NCBI GenBank assembly: GCA_027946555.1
Contig: JAPEVC010000016.1
Coordinates: 183,428 to 247,427 of the forward strand
Direction: 5' to 3'
DNA from: Gnomoniopsis sp. IMI 355080
Taxonomy: Eukaryota; Ascomycota; Sordariomycetes; Diaporthales; Gnomoniaceae
DNA: 64,000 bases
Each line of letters opens with the position of its first letter. The first letter of the stretch is position 1. Positions 36,327-47,130 of this stretch are shown here, one piece after another. A model generated the notes under the pieces. The model was not told where the DNA came from. It searched no databases and saw only the letters and a list, made by a program, of their open reading frames with translations. Position numbers and translations under genes: made by a program.

Positions 36327-38181
36327 ATGTTGCTAGCTTCGACGGTCCTCACTTTCTTATGGTGCTTGTTGGTTGAAGGCCACCCCTCTCATTCCGAGCC
36401 GAATGCTGGAAAAGCCCTCCCACGACGCCAGGCTTCTCGATTCCTCAATGAACAAAGTGCAAGTCAGTGTGCACTCTTATGAGATACTGCTACATTTTCC
36501 AAGCCCAGTATTAACACTTGCTAGAATTCTCCATCAACGGCACTGGGTTTCCTCATGTGCCATTCGATATTGGAGAGTCATACGGAGGTCTCCTTCCTGT
36601 CTCGCCGAATCAGAATGATACACAGCAGCTGTACTTCTGGTTCTTCCCCTCGGATAACCCAGCTGCACAAAATGAAATCACTGTGTGGCTAAATGGTGGG
36701 GTGAGTCTTCGCCCCAGTCATCCTCTGTTCTCAACACAAAGAGAACGATGCTGATGGGTCCTAGCCTGGTTGCTCCAGTCTCATTGGCCTACTGCAAGAA
36801 AATGGCAAGTTCTTGTGGCAGCCTGGCCAGATCGGACCGGTATTGAATGACTGGTCATGGACCAAATTGACGAATGTGGTTTGTGAGTCTCTGCCATAGA
36901 CCTGCAGCTCGGAGCCACATCTCTGACTCTGTCATGTTCTCTTCCAGGGATTGATCAGCCCGTCGGCGCTGGCTTCGCTCAGGGCACTCCATCTGCAGCA
37001 AGCACGGAAGAATTGGCGCCGCAGTTCATGGGCTTCTGGAAGAACTTCATTGATACATTCAACCTGACTGGAAGCAAAGTGTATCTTGCAGGCGAGAGCT
37101 ATGCTGGAGTGAGTGCCTGAGACCCTCCAAGAGCCCAACGGTGGTTTCGATGCTGACTTGAGATCCTTTAGCAATATATTCCCTATTTCGCCTCGGCGAT
37201 GTTGGACGCGAATGAGACAGACCCAGGCTACTTTAACGTCCAGGGTACGATGCTCATCGACCCTGCCATTAGTCTTGATGTAAATCTAGTTGAACGTATG
37301 CCATCTGTCAACTCCAAAGTATGATCGAGGACGAGTTGGCTCGCTGACAGCATCTAGTCCCTATGCTTAACTTTACCGAAAGCCACCAGGAAATTCTTCG
37401 ATTCAACGACTCTTTCCGCGACTACGCGCGCGACCTTCACGCCAATGAATTCAACTACACAGGCTTTTTCGAGACATACTTCAAGTTCCCAGCAGATGGC
37501 CCAATGCCTATCCCACCCAACGCAGACGAGGGCAATTCACCGTTCCGCAGCATCCTGGCTGACGCGGCCACTTTGATCAACCCATGCTTCAACGTCTACA
37601 ACATCCTTGACCACTGCCCGAAGCTTTACGATCCCGTGGGTGTAACTGGAAGCACGGATGGCGGAATGGGTGTCTTTTTCGACCTCCCTGAGGTAAAAGC
37701 CGCCATGAATGCGCCTAATACTTCCTGGAGTGCGTGCGCCGGATCTCCGGTATATGCAGGCGGGTCCGACCAGTCGCCGCGACCTGCCTTCAGCGTTCTG
37801 CCCGATGTGTTTGAGCGCGTGCCTCTAAACATAGTCGCCAACGGGGCACTAGACTTCCTCATACCGTCCATGGGCACCCTGTTCGCAGTACACAACATCA
37901 CTTGGGGCGGGACCACAGGGTTCCAGAGTCAGCCGAACAGCAAGTTCATCGTTCCTGCACAAACCCCGACAAGTGATGCGGGCTCCCAGCAAGTCCTCGG
38001 GTCCGTTGGTGAGATGGGCATCTGGGGGTACGAGAGAGGCGTGATTTTCGTAAGTGTCGAGGGTGCAGGACACATGTTGCCAGAGCATAACCCTAGCGCA
38101 GCTTTCAGGCTGTTGGAGGTCTTACTCGGGCGTGTGAGTGTTGAGCAGGGAATGGGAGGCGGTGCTGCCTGGACTGTCTAA
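36327..38181 (+). CDS. Secreted serine carboxypeptidase, family S10
   Basis: Six exons: 36327-36462, 36525-36700, 36765-36882, 36948-37108, 37172-37295 and 37358-38181; 512 residues. A signal peptide (MLLASTVLTFLWCLLVEG) is followed by a short propeptide-like stretch ending in RRQ. Family S10 blocks are in order: WLNGGPGCSS split by an intron, IDQPVGAGF, and GESYAG with the nucleophile Ser194. The acid is Asp404 in ANGALDFLIP and the base His477 in GAGHMLPEH. These enzymes remove C-terminal amino acids at acid pH in vacuoles or outside the cell; the lack of a C-terminal anchor suggests secretion. Length is normal. Its convergent neighbour 207 bases away is a PEBP-like protein, the family of the yeast carboxypeptidase Y inhibitor. 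Confidence 0.92.
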
Positions 38182-38388
38182 ATCGAAACTAGGCACGACG
38201 CGACACGACCTATTATCGAATGATGTTCCTAAAGTCACTGTAAGTGATTTGTAATATTAACATTCAGCACATATAGAATATGTACATGTACACCAAGTCC
38301 GGCACAGAAATTGCGTAGACACGATAACTTTTGCTCGATAGAGACAGAGTGTGTTGTACTCAATCAAAGGGTTTGTGAATTATTTCCT

Positions 38389-39188
38389 TCACCAAGCCAA
38401 TAAGAGCATACCGCCAGCAATCACCACCAGAGCCATCAGACTCTGCTGAGAGGCAGAAGCAACAGCCCCCGCCCGGACCGGTGTAGTGGTCGGGCTGTTA
38501 CTCGTTGTTGAGGTGGAGTTTGACACAGGGCCAGGATTTGTGACATTGTAAAAGTTGCCTGCAACAACTTTGTTCTGCAAACCAGCCGCCGTGAGGGTCT
38601 TTTCAGCGCTGAACGCGGACCGGTTCGCCGCCGCCGTCTTGAGGCTGTCGAGGGCCGTTTGCGAGACCCCAGTGGTGTCGACTAAGATCTGCACGTACAT
38701 GTGCGAGAGAGGGATTCTTGCCGGTGGGGCAGGGGAAATGTACGTAGCAAAGGGGGCTGTGTTGGAGTTGTTTTGAAGGAGAAAGACGCCAGCGGTCCCA
38801 TTCAGGGTGGTGGCAGTGGTGGCGGGTGTGAGGGCGGTCTGCATCCAGTGGAGGAGAGTAGAGGTTGCTGGGGGTGCATTTGTGGGGATGTCAACGTCAA
38901 TCATGAGCACTGCATATGAAGTGCCGTTGAGCCTCATTTGTGTCCCTATTTGCGGCATGGTGGAGACGGCTGGAAGATGGATGTTAGCAAAACGGTGCTT
39001 TTGTGATCGGGCGATGAAGGTAGAAATGGATCTTATTTACCATTTTGAGCAATCACTTGGCCGTTGAGAGCCGTTCGCCCGTTGTATGAGACCACGAGAG
39101 GCGTGGTGGAACCAGGTGTGAAAGATGATGGTGTGGCGGCCAAGGTTAGGCTGGCTGCTGCCAGTGCAGTGAGAAGATTGTACAGCAT
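38389..39188 (-). CDS. Secreted PEBP-like protein, probably GPI-anchored
   Basis: Exons 39041-39188 and 38389-38969; 242 residues. The N-terminus (MLYNLLTALAAASLTLAATP) is a signal peptide. The body carries phosphatidylethanolamine-binding-protein signatures: LMIDVDIPTNAPPATSTLLHWM, corresponding to the DPD..P....LHW block, and PLSHMYVQILVDTTG, corresponding to the PHRY.F block, although the canonical His-Arg is changed to His-Met. A Ser/Thr-rich region precedes a hydrophobic end (SQQSLMALVVIAGGMLLLAW) with small residues just before it, which fits a GPI attachment signal. The family includes yeast Tfs1, a carboxypeptidase Y inhibitor. The convergent neighbour is an S10 carboxypeptidase, so an inhibitor or partner role is a testable inference. 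Confidence 0.82.
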
Positions 39189-40272
39189 GTTGGCGATATG
39201 GGCGAATATCCCGTCTCAGACAGTATTCTGTATGCTTGCCAGTTTGTGAGTAGATGTTGGACTGCATGGGCTTCTTAGTGAAGAAGCAAGGGGCACATCA
39301 ATCCTTTTAATACAATAATATCCTGACATTGCGGTATTTCGATGATGGTCTGCCACACAATGCTTGGCGATCCTAGGGGCCATCATGAAAACATGAAACA
39401 CAACTCGGCTCCACAAATGCGTTGCATTATAGCACCATCGCGAACACTACGGTGGAAGGTAAAGCCATTACGCATGATGGAACAGCATTTATGGTTCCTC
39501 ATTGGCTGAGCCAAACTACCGGCTTCGAGCTGATACCAGCAGTCGTCTGTCGTTGCCACAGATGGACTACCGTGCACCTCTAACCAATCGAGTGTCCACC
39601 ACCACCACCACCACCGCAGACACATGAGCATTGCGAGCCGAATTGTGTTCTTCCATGGAAGATAGACCACGGCGATGACAAGGTGAATAGTAGATTTACC
39701 TCGGACTTAGGAGGAACAGAGCGAGGACAAGAGGGAAACTCGAGGCGGGAAGCGCGCTGTACAACGGCAGTCGAATAGAGAGACGGGATGAGAGTCGGAC
39801 GTGTGCGAGGCTCTTTCGTAACTCCATTCTTCGGTTTCGGCGTTTTTCGCTTGTTCCCGATTGCAAGAACAGGCCAAACACCAATCTCGAGATGAGATCA
39901 GTCCAGGGCGAGGGATGGTTGTGTATGGACGAAGTCGAGACTCAGGAACGTGCTGTGCACGCGAAGGCTCGGGCCGAACTAATGAGTATCGTTGCTGCAT
40001 GTACTATGGTACGTACAGTACATGGACCAGGGGCCCCTGACACTGTAGTGCGTGCCTAATTGTGGGGTTTTCCGATATCGATAAGAGCTTTTTCGATGGG
40101 ATGCTCTAGAAGTCGTCATGGAAGGCAATGTTTTGTCACAAATGACAATTATCACAGCTCAATACTAATCGACAGCTTCGCGGTCCATTTGAGAAGTCAG
40201 TACTTATCACGCAGCCATTCCTCACGAGCACTGTGTCCACTATTCCGGCAACGACCGGCCAAACCACATAAG
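39189..40272. other. Divergent spacer between the PEBP-like and small membrane protein genes
   Basis: About 1.1 kb with no gene. A (CCA)n-type run lies at 39595-39615. A GTACAGTAC word is at 40013-40021. The region should hold both promoters. Confidence 0.45.
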
Positions 40273-40887
40273 ATGGCCACACCACAATCTCAACCACCCC
40301 CAACCCAAACGGGCCAACTCGCACAAGCTCAGCCCACCCACGCCCGCAGTCCAGATGTACTTCACTACGCCTCCTGGGCCGTCGTGATCCTCGGCCCCAT
40401 CGCCCTCTTCACCCCACCGCGCCGCGTTGGCCTACAAGCCGTCCTGATCGCCACGGGCACCTCCTACGCCACCAACATCCTCATGTACGACTACACGGGC
40501 GAGTCCATCTACCAGCGCTTCGTGCGCCGATTTCAAAGCATTCCCACCACATATGACGGGCTTCCCGAGAAGGCGAAGCGTACACAGGAGCTCATGCGGC
40601 TTGAGAGGGAGAGGAGGGAGGCACAGCTGCCTAAGGCCGAGCGGAGGCGGTTGCAGGAGGAGAGGGAGAAGAAGGAGCTTGCACAGCGGAGCTTGTGGGA
40701 AAAGATTTGGATGGGTAATGAGAAGGGAAATTGGAAGGAGGAGAGGGCGAAGAAGGATAAGGAGGCCTTGGAGGAGGGGAAGGGATACGGGGATTTGATT
40801 GTGGACCAGGTGAAAGAGGTGTTTTCGTCAAAGAAGGAGGAGGATGATAAAAGAAAAGCGGAAGAGGACGAGAACAAAAAATCATGA
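40273..40887 (+). CDS. Small membrane protein with charged C-terminal helix (fungal rhomboid-like annotation class)
   Basis: Single exon, 204 residues from the ATG at 40273. The N-terminal ~26 residues are rich in Gln and Pro. One or two hydrophobic segments follow (YASWAVVILGPIALF and GLQAVLIATGTSYATNILMY, residues about 31-75). From about residue 95 the chain is a very charged Glu/Lys/Arg helix, likely a coiled coil. Similar ascomycete proteins are often labelled rhomboid family membrane protein, but no Ser-His catalytic dyad is visible, so I do not claim protease activity. The subcellular site is unknown; mitochondria are possible. Confidence 0.7.
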   Translation: MATPQSQPPPTQTGQLAQAQPTHARSPDVLHYASWAVVILGPIALFTPPRRVGLQAVLIATGTSYATNILMYDYTGESIYQRFVRRFQSIPTTYDGLPEKAKRTQELMRLERERREAQLPKAERRRLQEEREKKELAQRSLWEKIWMGNEKGNWKEERAKKDKEALEEGKGYGDLIVDQVKEVFSSKKEEDDKRKAEEDENKKS

Positions 40888-41556
40888 GTCCAGGCTCCTG
40901 GCACTTTGGTCAAGTAGGCAACGAATGCTAAACTTGACACTCGACACGCAGTCACCTCATCTCATTCAGTGTTGAACAAAATTACCGCTGATGGGACAAT
41001 ATCATGACTGCGCATTTAAGTGAGGAAGTGTGTTTTCGCTACTCGTGCTTGTCGGACCTGTATTCAAATGTGAGGCTGCTCAGAAGCGTCTGTGTTCAAA
41101 TCGTTGCTTCCCAACGTACAGAGGCCTTTGCAAGTATCGGTCATCGCGCGGCACCTTCTAATTGGGCAGATTGTCGAAGCGGCCCTTGTACACCTTGAGA
41201 CGAAGATGGCTTTGAATCGCTAGCCAAGAAGGCAAAGATATCCAATGCTTCGTTTGAGGAGTGAATTGAATTATGGCTGCGAGGGTTGATACTATGTATG
41301 CACTACTTGTCGGGCGTGTCTGTCGGAAAGCAATGCAGTGTCGAGATGCAGGGGTATGGGTCAATTGGGCAACAGCTGCTGTCTTGGCGGATATACGTAC
41401 AGAAGTACTGTACTAGGTACAGTACAGGCCCACACGTAAACTGGCGACCCCCTGTCGTCGCGTCTACCAGGCCGTTCGACGCGATCTTCAATTTAACAAA
41501 CTGATCGCAACGCCCACCACCACAGCCCAGATCTCGCCGTCAAAGAGCCCGTCAAG
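40888..41556. promoter_or_regulatory. RFC4 upstream region with cell-cycle-type sites
   Basis: The spacer before RFC4. TCGTCGCGTC at 41455-41464 and GACGCGA at 41478-41484 both contain the core CGCG flanked as in MCB/MBF sites (consensus ACGCGT, relaxed WCGCGW). They lie 73-102 bases before the start codon. A perfect inverted repeat with 9-base arms (GTACTGTAC and GTACAGTAC, 3-base loop) lies at 41405-41425. The functional assignment is inference from motifs and position. Confidence 0.5.
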
Positions 41557-42693
41557 ATGCCTGCAGCCAAACCCGAAGAGATGGGCGAATCGTCGACCTC
41601 AGCAGCCAAGAAGATCCTGCACGCAAATTCCAATGGCACCCCAAACTACGAATTGCCATGGTGAGCTGCCTCGCGCTGCGCCTTTCAGAAACTGACCGGA
41701 GCTGACCCAGTATGCAGGGTCGAGAAATACCGCCCTGTCTTCCTGGACGACATAGTCGGAAACGTCGAGACCATCGAGCGCCTCAAGATCATCTCAAAAG
41801 ACGGCAACATGCCCCACGTTATCATCTCCGGCATGCCGGGTATCGGCAAGACCACCTCGGTCCTTTGTCTCGCGCGACAGCTCCTCGGCGACGCATACAA
41901 GGAGGCCGTCCTCGAGCTCAACGCCTCCGATGAGCGCGGTATTGATGTGGTGCGCAACCGCATCAAGGGCTTTGCCCAGAAAAAAGTCACCCTGCCTGCG
42001 GGCCGCCATAAGATTGTCATCCTCGATGAGGCCGACAGTATGACCTCGGGCGCGCAGCAGGCACTTCGGAGGACTATGGAAATTTACAGCAACACCACAC
42101 GCTTCGCATTCGCGTGTAATCAGTCCAACAAGATCATCGAGCCGTTACAGTCGCGGTGTGCGATTCTGCGGTATGCGCGATTGACGGACGGGCAAGTGGT
42201 CAAGAGGCTGATGCAGATCATTGAGGCTGAGAAGGTCGAGTATACCGATGATGGTCTGGCGGCATTGGTGTTCAGTGCCGAGGGTGACATGCGGCAAGCG
42301 ATCAACAACTTGCAGTCAACACATGCGGGTTTCGGAATGGTTACAGGGGACAATGTTTTCAAAGTGGTGGACTCGCCGCATCCCATCAAGGTCCAAGCCA
42401 TGCTCAAGGCGTGTTTCGAGGGTAATGTGGACTCTGCATTGGACACGCTGAGGGAGCTGTGGGATCTGGGCTACTCGAGCCACGACATCATCAGCACCAT
42501 GTTCAAAGTCACCAAGACAATACCGACACTGAGCGAACACGCTAAATTGGAGTTTATAAAGGAGATCGGCTTCACGCACATGAAGATCCTGGAGGGCGTC
42601 CAAACACTCTTGCAGCTAAGTGGATGCGTTGTGCGACTATGCAAGCTGAATATGGACCCGAAGAAGTTCCAGGTGTCCACCAAAGCGAAGTGA
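41557..42693 (+). CDS. RFC4: Replication factor C small subunit (Rfc4 of yeast, RFC2 of human)
   Basis: Exons 41557-41660 and 41718-42693; 359 residues. AAA+ clamp-loader ATPase. The protein enters the conserved LPWVEKYRP box at the exon junction. The Walker A motif GMPGIGKTT starts at residue 73, the Walker B DEAD is 138-141, and the arginine-finger motif SRC is 180-182. The C-terminal half carries AEGDMRQAINNLQST and the collar helices (THMKILEGVQTLLQL). Similarity to yeast Rfc4 is strongest in DNVFKVVDSPHP, which separates it from Rfc2, Rfc3 and Rfc5. With the other RFC subunits it loads PCNA on primer-template junctions. An N-terminal extension of about 33 residues is hydrophilic. Convergent with a small membrane protein 213 bases downstream. 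Upstream CGCG motifs match those of PRI2, suggesting G1/S control. Confidence 0.96.
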
Positions 42694-42906
42694 GACGTAA
42701 GTTCGAAGCTGGGTGGTGATTTACGGCATGGCACGGCGTTGGCTCTGGCTCAAGACGGCGGCTCTGGAAGGGCTGGGAGACATAAAAATAGGTTGATGCT
42801 TTCTTTGCTTGGTTGGGTCACATTTAATAATGTACATGAAGTGATTTTACAAGACGTCTATAATGCAACATGATGGGAATTTCTCTGCCCGAAGCCAATG
42901 CTTTTT

Positions 42907-43303
42907 TCATTCATCGTCGTCGTCCTTCCCATACTCTGCCTCGAATTGCTGCCATGCTGCCCTGTCTCTCGCAAGTCGCCTCTGCATCCTGACATGGGCC
43001 TCGTACTGTCGCATGCTGTGGTCTGCCTCGATCATTGCGCCGGCCAACATTCCGGACATCTGCAGGTATCTGGTAGAGGAGTCAGAGAAGGGAGAATTTC
43101 TGCCGGCCGTACTTCATGTACAGCTCAACTCACACTTTGAATTGTATGGTCAACCCCCTGTAGATGGGTGAGGTCATGAACCCAATGCCAGAGAGAATGC
43201 CAGTGAAGGCGCCCCATTTGACGGCGCCATACCCAGCCCCTCTCGTTGCTGCCCACGCTGCGCCAGCGACTTCCTCATCTCTCATAGCATCGTGAGCACG
43301 CAT
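42907..43303 (-). CDS. Small conserved-looking membrane protein, two exons
   Basis: Exons 43134-43303 and 42907-43069 with a 64-base intron (donor GTGAGT, acceptor CAG); 110 residues. It reads MRAHDAMRDEEVAGAAWA, then a hydrophobic segment (YGAVKWGAFTGILSGIGFM). The block SPIYRGLTIQFKVYLQMSG crosses the exon junction, a second hydrophobic stretch (MSGMLAGAMIEAD) follows, and a charged tail ends in KDDDDE. The frame closes exactly across the intron and composition is protein-like. The layout, two short membrane segments with a basic loop, resembles small mitochondrial inner-membrane proteins, but I do not recognise the family. No function is claimed. Confidence 0.7.
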
Positions 43304-44137
43304 ATTTTCTGCTCATGGCTTGGGTCCTAGACGCGGTAACTGCAATGAGGTGTGCCAAGGTGGGATGTTCTTGAAGTGAGTGGCGTGACCACGATTCTTA
43401 TGATAACAGTGTACGGCCGGCCGCCAAAATGGTGTTGAATGGGTCCCTGTTCATTCAATGACTGCGTGAGAGACCCTTGGCCGATTGAATTGGGTTTTGA
43501 CTTGGGTAAGCGGTTTGGTGGAAGTTCTTCGGTCTCTGCATCCGGAACTTGAAGGCGGGGAGAATAAGAGGCTAAATTCGCTTGAATCCTTGCCCTAATG
43601 AGAGACGGTTACTGAAGTAGGGGTTGTGGCGGGGGAGGGGTGGCTAGGTGGGCCCTGTAAGATACTATAAGCCCAAAGCTCTACACAATTATAGCCCTGT
43701 AATATTATTCTCAAAGCCCCAATCCTTACGTACTGCGTAACTACAATGAATCAGCTTGCTCTTATATTTCCACCGATCCCCGTCAACCTACCCAGGCTGT
43801 TATCTCTCGGCGGATCTCTATCTCCCTAGTGAATTATTATCATCAACCCAAGACCCTCAACAGTAAGTTGACTAGAGCCCGAAACAGTAATATCACGGTT
43901 GGAACATGATTCGAAAGAGAGATAAGAATGGCGGCAGTGTTCTGCTATCTTTTGAGGTAGTACAGAACTTACCCGACTTGTAAGCCCATTCGGGCTCGGG
44001 TTGTCAGCACAGTATGCTCTCCCGTCAACCTTCATTGAATAAGAACCCCGAGGATAGCTTGATAGATTTCAGGATTAGACGACCGTAGCAAGCTTCCAAG
44101 AGCTGAATTTCAAGACTCCTTGTGTTACTGAAACAAC
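43304..44137. other. Divergent spacer between the small membrane protein and nitrilase genes
   Basis: 834 bases with no gene; AT-richer towards the nitrilase start. Presumably two promoters. Confidence 0.45.
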
Positions 44138-45214
44138 ATGTCCGCTTCATCCGTCCGCGTGGCCGTCACCCAGGCCGAACCAATGTGGTTCGACCTTGCC
44201 GGCGCCGTCCAGAAAACATGTGCCCTCATCAAGGAAGCCGCGGACAACAAGGCACAGCTCATTGCATTTCCTGAAGTTTGGATTCCAGGATATCCGTGTT
44301 GGATATGGTAACTTACTCTCCTCTCCAGAGAGTATGGCTTGAGGTTCAGTGACAACTGACATTCGAAAAACAGGAGCCGTCCAGTAGACTTTGATCTCAA
44401 TGTGAAGTATATCAAGAACTCCTTGCGTCTGCATTCATCTGAGATGGACACTATCCGGACATGTGCACGCGAGAACGGCATTGCTGTATCACTGGGCTTC
44501 TCCGAGAACGAAGACGACTCGATCTATATCGCACAGGCACTCATCGGCCCTGATGGCGAGATCAAGGTCCACCGCCGCAAGATGAAGCCCACGCATATGG
44601 AGCGCACCGTCTACGGCGACGCTTCCGGCCACTGTCTCGCCTCCGTCGCACAGCTCCCCTTTGCCCGCGTGGGCCAACTGTCTTGCTGGGAACACATCCA
44701 GCCTCTCCTCAAGTTTCACACCATGTCGCAAGGCGAGCAGATCCACGTAGCCGCCTGGCCGAGCCTCTCGCCGCACTCGGGCGTGGAGGGCGCCAAGGAC
44801 TACTGGTCCATGTCTGCCGAGGGCTGCGCGACACTCGCAGCCACATACGCGATCGAGGCCTCGGCCTTTGTGCTGCATTGCACCGCGGTTCTGACGGATA
44901 AAGCTGTCGTGGCGAACGGTACGGCCGGGTCGCCCATGATGTCAGCGCCGGGAGGCGGTGGCTCTGCTGTGTTTGGGCCGGATGGACGGAGACTGACGGC
45001 ACCGCTTGCTGTGCACGAGGAAGGGATTGTGTATGCGGATTTGGATATGGATGAGATTACACGGACGCGGATGTTTGCGCATTGTACGGGGCACTACAGT
45101 CGGCCGGACCTGTTGTGGCTTGGAGCTGATCGAAGTATAAAGGGGCTTGTCAAGGGAACTACTGATGATACGGAGCAGAAGGTTGTTACGAAGCCTTTAG
45201 AGGGAGACAGGTAG
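44138..45214 (+). CDS. Nitrilase (carbon-nitrogen hydrolase, nitrilase branch)
   Basis: Exons 44138-44307 and 44374-45214; 336 residues. It converts nitriles to acids and ammonia in this branch; the natural substrate is not predictable. The catalytic triad is clear: Glu46 in FPEVWIPGYP, Lys126 in HRRKMKPTHMERTVYGD, and Cys161 in GQLSCWEHIQPL. GEQIHVAAWPSLSPH and FGPDGRRLTAPL are further family blocks. Cyanide hydratases share much of this; the CWEHIQPL form is closer to fungal nitrilases with broader substrates than to cyanide hydratase (CWENMNPF type). The protein is slightly shorter than some family members but all core blocks are present. It is the third C-N hydrolase in 18 kb, from a different branch than the NTA1 pair. 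Confidence 0.92.
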
Positions 45215-46358
45215 GTTCCGGTACTTTACCGGCTTGATAGCACAGAGCCATGTATGTGAGATAATGACTTCATCATTTGAGTAGCTGTTAATAGTAAGTA
45301 GTCAGAAAGTCCAACAAACTTACGGCATGATCAAACGTCTTTGCCCTAGCTGTTCGCTGCCAGGTCTCTCTTCAGATTGATTCAATCAGACCACCTACCG
45401 AATTCGCGACTTGGGAGATGAGGGTCAGCATGATGAGCAAAAGACCTTAGAGGCTTGTAGACAGTGTGATCCAACGCCACAGCTCTTTAATTCTTCTCCC
45501 ACAGCATGGCCGTCGCGATAGCGAATGTGTTAGCATCCATCACTACCCCAATTATAACGACATCATCTCTAGGGGCATGAATAGTCAGTCATGCTATACT
45601 ACAGAGGTACACATCGTAGATCAATGTTGCGACTAAAAAGATTGGGCACCTTGCGAAGTGACGCCTCACAGGCAAGGATGGAGAAGAAATACGGCGTGGC
45701 GGCAAGCACACTGGCTGAGAAGGCGAGAGTGCCTGAGTCCGATGAAATTGTCAACACCGAGGACGAAGCAGAGAAGAGCTACACAGCCAAGAGGGCTCAA
45801 CCGAAGTTTTGAAAAGTTTCCCCTCAGCGACAGAAGCGAGCACGGCGACAGGAGGTAAGTGCCAACGAGATCAATTTTCTGCGTGGAAGCAAAATCGGGT
45901 TGTGTATTTATCTTATATGCCCACCGTGAGGAATGTCACTAAGACTCAGCCCTCAGAAGTAGTAACAATAGTACATCGATTCGGCATGTGATCATCGTAG
46001 CATGCTTGCTCACAGCCTCGTATGAATTCTAGTAAGTTGCTCTGAAGCATAGCTGGCAGTTGCTTGACCGATGATACCTGTGTCGGTAACATCCGGTCGA
46101 CACCAAACTGCGATTCTGCGGTGCTTGGGTGACTTTCGAACGTGGAGAACCAGCCGGGGCAGGGCTCATAGATGGTCGTATTCCCAAGAAGGAATGTCTT
46201 GTGGACAGATATCCTGTACCACTTGACTCTCTTCGACCCCGCCTGACCAAGTAGCTCGTTCTCTCCGACTCCGCGGTCGCATCCATGTGTTTCACATCGT
46301 GCTTCGTGGGCAACACTTCCTGCATCGTCTCCCTCAAGCTCGCATCTGCCTCGGGCTC
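45215..46358. other. Spacer between nitrilase and HIS3; one doubtful small open frame
   Basis: About 1.1 kb. A 44-codon stretch starting at the ATG at 45678 (MEKKYGVAASTLAEKAR..., rich in Glu, Lys and Ala, ending near 45812) has protein-like composition and lies in a 73-codon open frame. It has no homology I recognise and no convincing partner exons. It could be a tiny gene or a remnant. The right end is the HIS3 terminator region. Confidence 0.3.
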
Positions 46359-47130
46359 CTATCCCAACGCGCTCAGTGTTCCCTTTGTACTGGGCACCTC
46401 GCCCTCCCGGCCCGCGACCTTGGTTGTGGCCATACGGATGGCGACAGCCAGGGCCTTGAACGCGGACTCGGCGCGGTGGTGGTCGTTCTCGCCTCGGAGG
46501 CAGTCGACATGAAGGGTGACCCGAGCGCCTTGTGCGAAGCTCTGCAGACAATGCGGAATCATCTCGCAGCTGAGGTCCCCGATCTTCTCACGTCTGAGGC
46601 CCAGATCAATGACACTATAGGGTCGGTTCGAGAGATCGACGACGGCGCGGCTGAGGGCCTCGTCGAGAGGAGCATAGGCGTAACCGAAGCGGGCGAGGCC
46701 GGCCATGGAGGTCAGGGCCTTGGCAAAGGCGCTGCCAAGGGCGATACAGACATCCTCGGCGGTGTGATGGTCGTCAACTGTGTGATCCGACGCTCAGTAT
46801 CTTTTCAATGGCTCTGTGGATTTCTTTGTCCGCTTCGTGTATGGGTGGTGACTCACTGTGCAGGTCGCCCTTGCACGCGATTGCTAGACTCCAGCCGGCG
46901 TGTTTTGCCAGCGCATGCAGCATGTGATCCAAAAATCCAATTCCTGTGTTCACGCTGATTGTCTGCGACTTGCTAGACTGTGCTGCATGTCCATCAGAGC
47001 CGTTTGAGAGAAGCTTCTGATTCGTCTCTGGAGGGAACGCGCCGCCGTCAAGGTTCAGTGCGAGCTGAATGCTCGTCTCATTCGTGTCACGGTCAAGGGC
47101 CGTCCAGCGCGGTGATGTTTCAGAACCCAT
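46359..47130 (-). CDS. HIS3: Imidazoleglycerol-phosphate dehydratase
   Basis: Exons 46857-47130 and 46359-46777 with a 79-base intron; 230 residues. It catalyses dehydration of imidazoleglycerol phosphate in histidine biosynthesis. Metal-binding His and Glu motifs are in place: GFLDHMLHALAKHAG, HIDDHHTAEDVCIALG (built across the exon junction) and NDHHRAESAFKALA. The end, EVPSTKGTLSALG, matches fungal Igpd proteins, so the stop is well supported. A TGACGTCG, close to a CRE/ATF site, lies about 105 bases upstream at 47235-47242. Length is normal. Confidence 0.96.

Noticed and set aside
46287..46958. 223-codon plus-strand frame
   Set aside because: Antisense to HIS3, which has all family motifs.
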